Assembly: GCA_023441255.1 (NCBI GenBank)
Contig: JAEZPW010000321.1
Coordinates: forward strand, 1-7,099
Direction: 5' to 3'
DNA: 7,099 bases
DNA from: Acidobacteriota bacterium
GTDB lineage: Bacteria > Acidobacteriota > Terriglobia > Terriglobales > Acidobacteriaceae
Under the pieces are notes generated by a model that ran no database searches, was not told the DNA's origin, and saw only the letters and a program-made list of their open reading frames with translations. The stretch's first letter is position 1. The number at the start of each line of letters is the position of its first letter. Of the stretch, positions 5,865-7,099 are shown piece by piece. The translations under genes were made by a program, and so were the position numbers.

Positions 5865-6154
5865 CACTTGCCCCGTCACTTTAGTTTTTCGGGGAATCTG
5901 CTGGTTTGATGCGAGCGGAGCTACATTGGACGCGGTACAACTCCTGACCGTGACGTGAAGCGGACCGTGTGAGGCGATCGCGTCCGGCGTTGAGGCGTCG
6001 GCGAGGTCCTTGGGGGAACAACGCGGCTCGGCACTCGATTCGCACTCACGCGGTGCAACGTCCCCTACGAGACCGCATCCTACGCGGTAACCACTACTGA
6101 AGAAATTCCATACAGGCAAGATCACCCTAACAATTTTGAAGTACAGGAGTATCC
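5865..6154. other. Upstream region of the YsnF-like stress gene
   Basis: Together with the rel promoter this forms a 329 bp divergent gap. I see no convincing promoter for the plus-strand gene. The core ACGCGGT occurs three times in direct orientation, each with AAC close behind: ACGCGGTACAAC (5930-5941), ACGCGGTGCAAC (6048-6059) and ACGCGGTAAC (6082-6091). These could be regulator sites or chance. A 97-codon minus-strand frame (6125-5832) crosses the region, lacks recognisable content and runs through the rel promoter, so it is not called. Confidence 0.45.
6144..6149 (+). promoter_or_regulatory. Ribosome binding site of the YsnF-like gene
   Basis: CAGGAG with a five-base spacer to the ATG at 6155. 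It supports that start. Confidence 0.7.
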
Positions 6155-7099
6155 ATGGCTTTTACTGACAACGATGTCAATCTGCGCGGGACGGAGCGCC
6201 GCAGCGTAGCCGGGCTGTTCAGCGATCCTGTAAAGGCACAGCAGGCTGTTGACGACCTGAAAGCCGCCGGCTTTTCCGAGTCCCAGATCGGCGTGGCCCG
6301 CGCTGACGAGGGAGACTTGGACACGGGCGTGAGCACTTCCGCTACGAGCACCGGTGAACTGAAACATCATGACCGCGGCATGTGGGACAAGATCAAGAGC
6401 GCGTTCGGAAGCGGTGACGAAGATCGGGATCACGACATCAGGCGTGACGATATGACGAACACTGCCGGTGTGCCATACGGCGACCGCGAGGCCGATTATG
6501 CATACGGGGAGGACTTCCCGCGTCACCTTTCGAGTGCTGGACTGAACGAGAACGAGTCGCGGTACTTCAGCCACCACCTGAACCGCAGCAACTGCCTGGT
6601 GACGGTGAACACCTCAAGCGGGCGCGATTCCGACGCACTCGCCATTCTGCAGCGCAACGGGGCAGATATCGGCGCGGGCGCCGCGGAATTCCGCGTTGAG
6701 GGCCGGGGAGGCGAGTTGAGAGACATGGGCGAACGCCGCATTCAGCTGCTGGGCGAGATGCTGCGCGTCCACAAGGAGCGCGTGGCGCGAGGCGAAGTCC
6801 GGTTGCGTAAGGAAGTGGTGACCGAGAACAAGAGCATCCAGGTTCCCGTCACACGCGAGGAACTGGTGATCGAACGGACTAATGCTTCCGGCGAGGTCCC
6901 TGCTGATGCGCGGATTGGCGAGGAGAAGGAGATCCGCGTGCCGCTAAGCGAAGAACAGGTGCGGGTCGAAAAGCAACCGGTGGTCACGGGCGAGGTGCGG
7001 GTCGGAAAGCGCCAGGTCACCGAGAGCAGAAACATCAGCGATACGGTTCGCCATGAAGAAGTTAAGGTGGACCGCGAGGGCGACGTAGACGTCGACGAC
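6155..7099 (+). CDS. YsnF/AvaK (DUF2382) domain general stress protein, 3' partial
   Basis: 315 codons are visible and the frame continues past the right edge. The N-terminal part resembles the general stress protein 17M/YflT-like domain: SVAGLFSDPVKAQQAVDDL from residue 17, continuing into KAAGFSESQIGVA, then MWDKIKSAFGSGDED (76-90), then a second half with FPRHLSSAGLNENESRYFSH at 121-140 and ALAILQRNGADI at 161-172. From about residue 194 comes a DUF2382/YsnF-AvaK domain: RRIQLLGEMLRVHKERVARG, RKEVVTENKSIQVPVTREEL, KEIRVPLSEEQVRVEKQPVV, then GEVRVGKRQVTES and DTVRHEEVKVD. This domain is built of charged beta-strand repeats of the EVRVxK type. The protein is soluble, strongly acidic and basic, with no signal peptide. 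The family is linked to general and desiccation-type stress, but its biochemical role is unknown. The family call is firm; the C-terminus is missing. Confidence 0.9.
   Translation, partial: MAFTDNDVNLRGTERRSVAGLFSDPVKAQQAVDDLKAAGFSESQIGVARADEGDLDTGVSTSATSTGELKHHDRGMWDKIKSAFGSGDEDRDHDIRRDDMTNTAGVPYGDREADYAYGEDFPRHLSSAGLNENESRYFSHHLNRSNCLVTVNTSSGRDSDALAILQRNGADIGAGAAEFRVEGRGGELRDMGERRIQLLGEMLRVHKERVARGEVRLRKEVVTENKSIQVPVTREELVIERTNASGEVPADARIGEEKEIRVPLSEEQVRVEKQPVVTGEVRVGKRQVTESRNISDTVRHEEVKVDREGDVDVDD

Noticed and set aside
6015..6040. GGAAC-N16-CGATT as an ECF promoter for the YsnF-like gene
   Set aside because: The -10 half fits poorly (CGATT rather than CGTT or CGTC), and the site is more than 100 bases from the start codon.
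5832..6125. 97-codon minus-strand frame upstream of rel
   Set aside because: It overlaps the rel promoter and palindrome, has no recognisable domain and no good ribosome binding site.

Overview
This 7.1 kb window looks like ordinary chromosome from a free-living, GC-rich bacterium. Acidobacteriota (Terriglobia/Koribacter-like) is my best guess. The basis is the mix of genes (a secreted GH28/GH49-like enzyme, a lemA-M48 pair, a long Rel and a YsnF/DUF2382 stress protein) and the short dispersed intergenic repeat containing CCTTCGCTGCGCTCAGG, a motif I associate with such genomes. This placement is inference from memory; no rRNA or other marker is present.

Layout, left to right. (1) 1-628, minus: the first 209 codons of an exported beta-helix glycosidase-like protein that runs off the left edge. 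(2) 629-915: a 287 bp gap between divergent genes. (3) 916-1362, plus: a 148-residue conserved-looking hypothetical protein. (4) 1363-1565: a repeat-rich gap between convergent genes, with an octamer array, a 61 bp dispersed repeat and a 26 bp tandem duplication. (5) 1566-3354, minus: a two-gene operon, lemA followed after one base by a membrane M48 metallopeptidase. (6) 3355-3590: upstream region of lemA and downstream region of rel, holding the second 61 bp repeat and a second octamer array. (7) 3591-5825, minus: a complete bifunctional (p)ppGpp synthetase/hydrolase, rel. (8) 5826-6154: a 329 bp divergent regulatory gap with a near-leaderless rel promoter. (9) 6155-7099, plus: a YsnF/DUF2382-type general stress protein that runs off the right edge.

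The common theme of the right two thirds is stress response. Rel sets (p)ppGpp levels, LemA/M48 probably act on the quality of membrane or envelope proteins, and the YsnF-like protein belongs to a family linked to general stress. They are separate transcription units, so shared regulation is a guess. I see no mobile element with a transposase, no CRISPR array, no tRNA or rRNA, and no clearly new multi-gene system. The most unusual material is non-coding: the paired 61 bp repeats that bracket lemA-M48 as direct repeats, the octamer arrays that directly follow two stop codons in sense orientation, and the rel promoter geometry with an overlapping palindrome.
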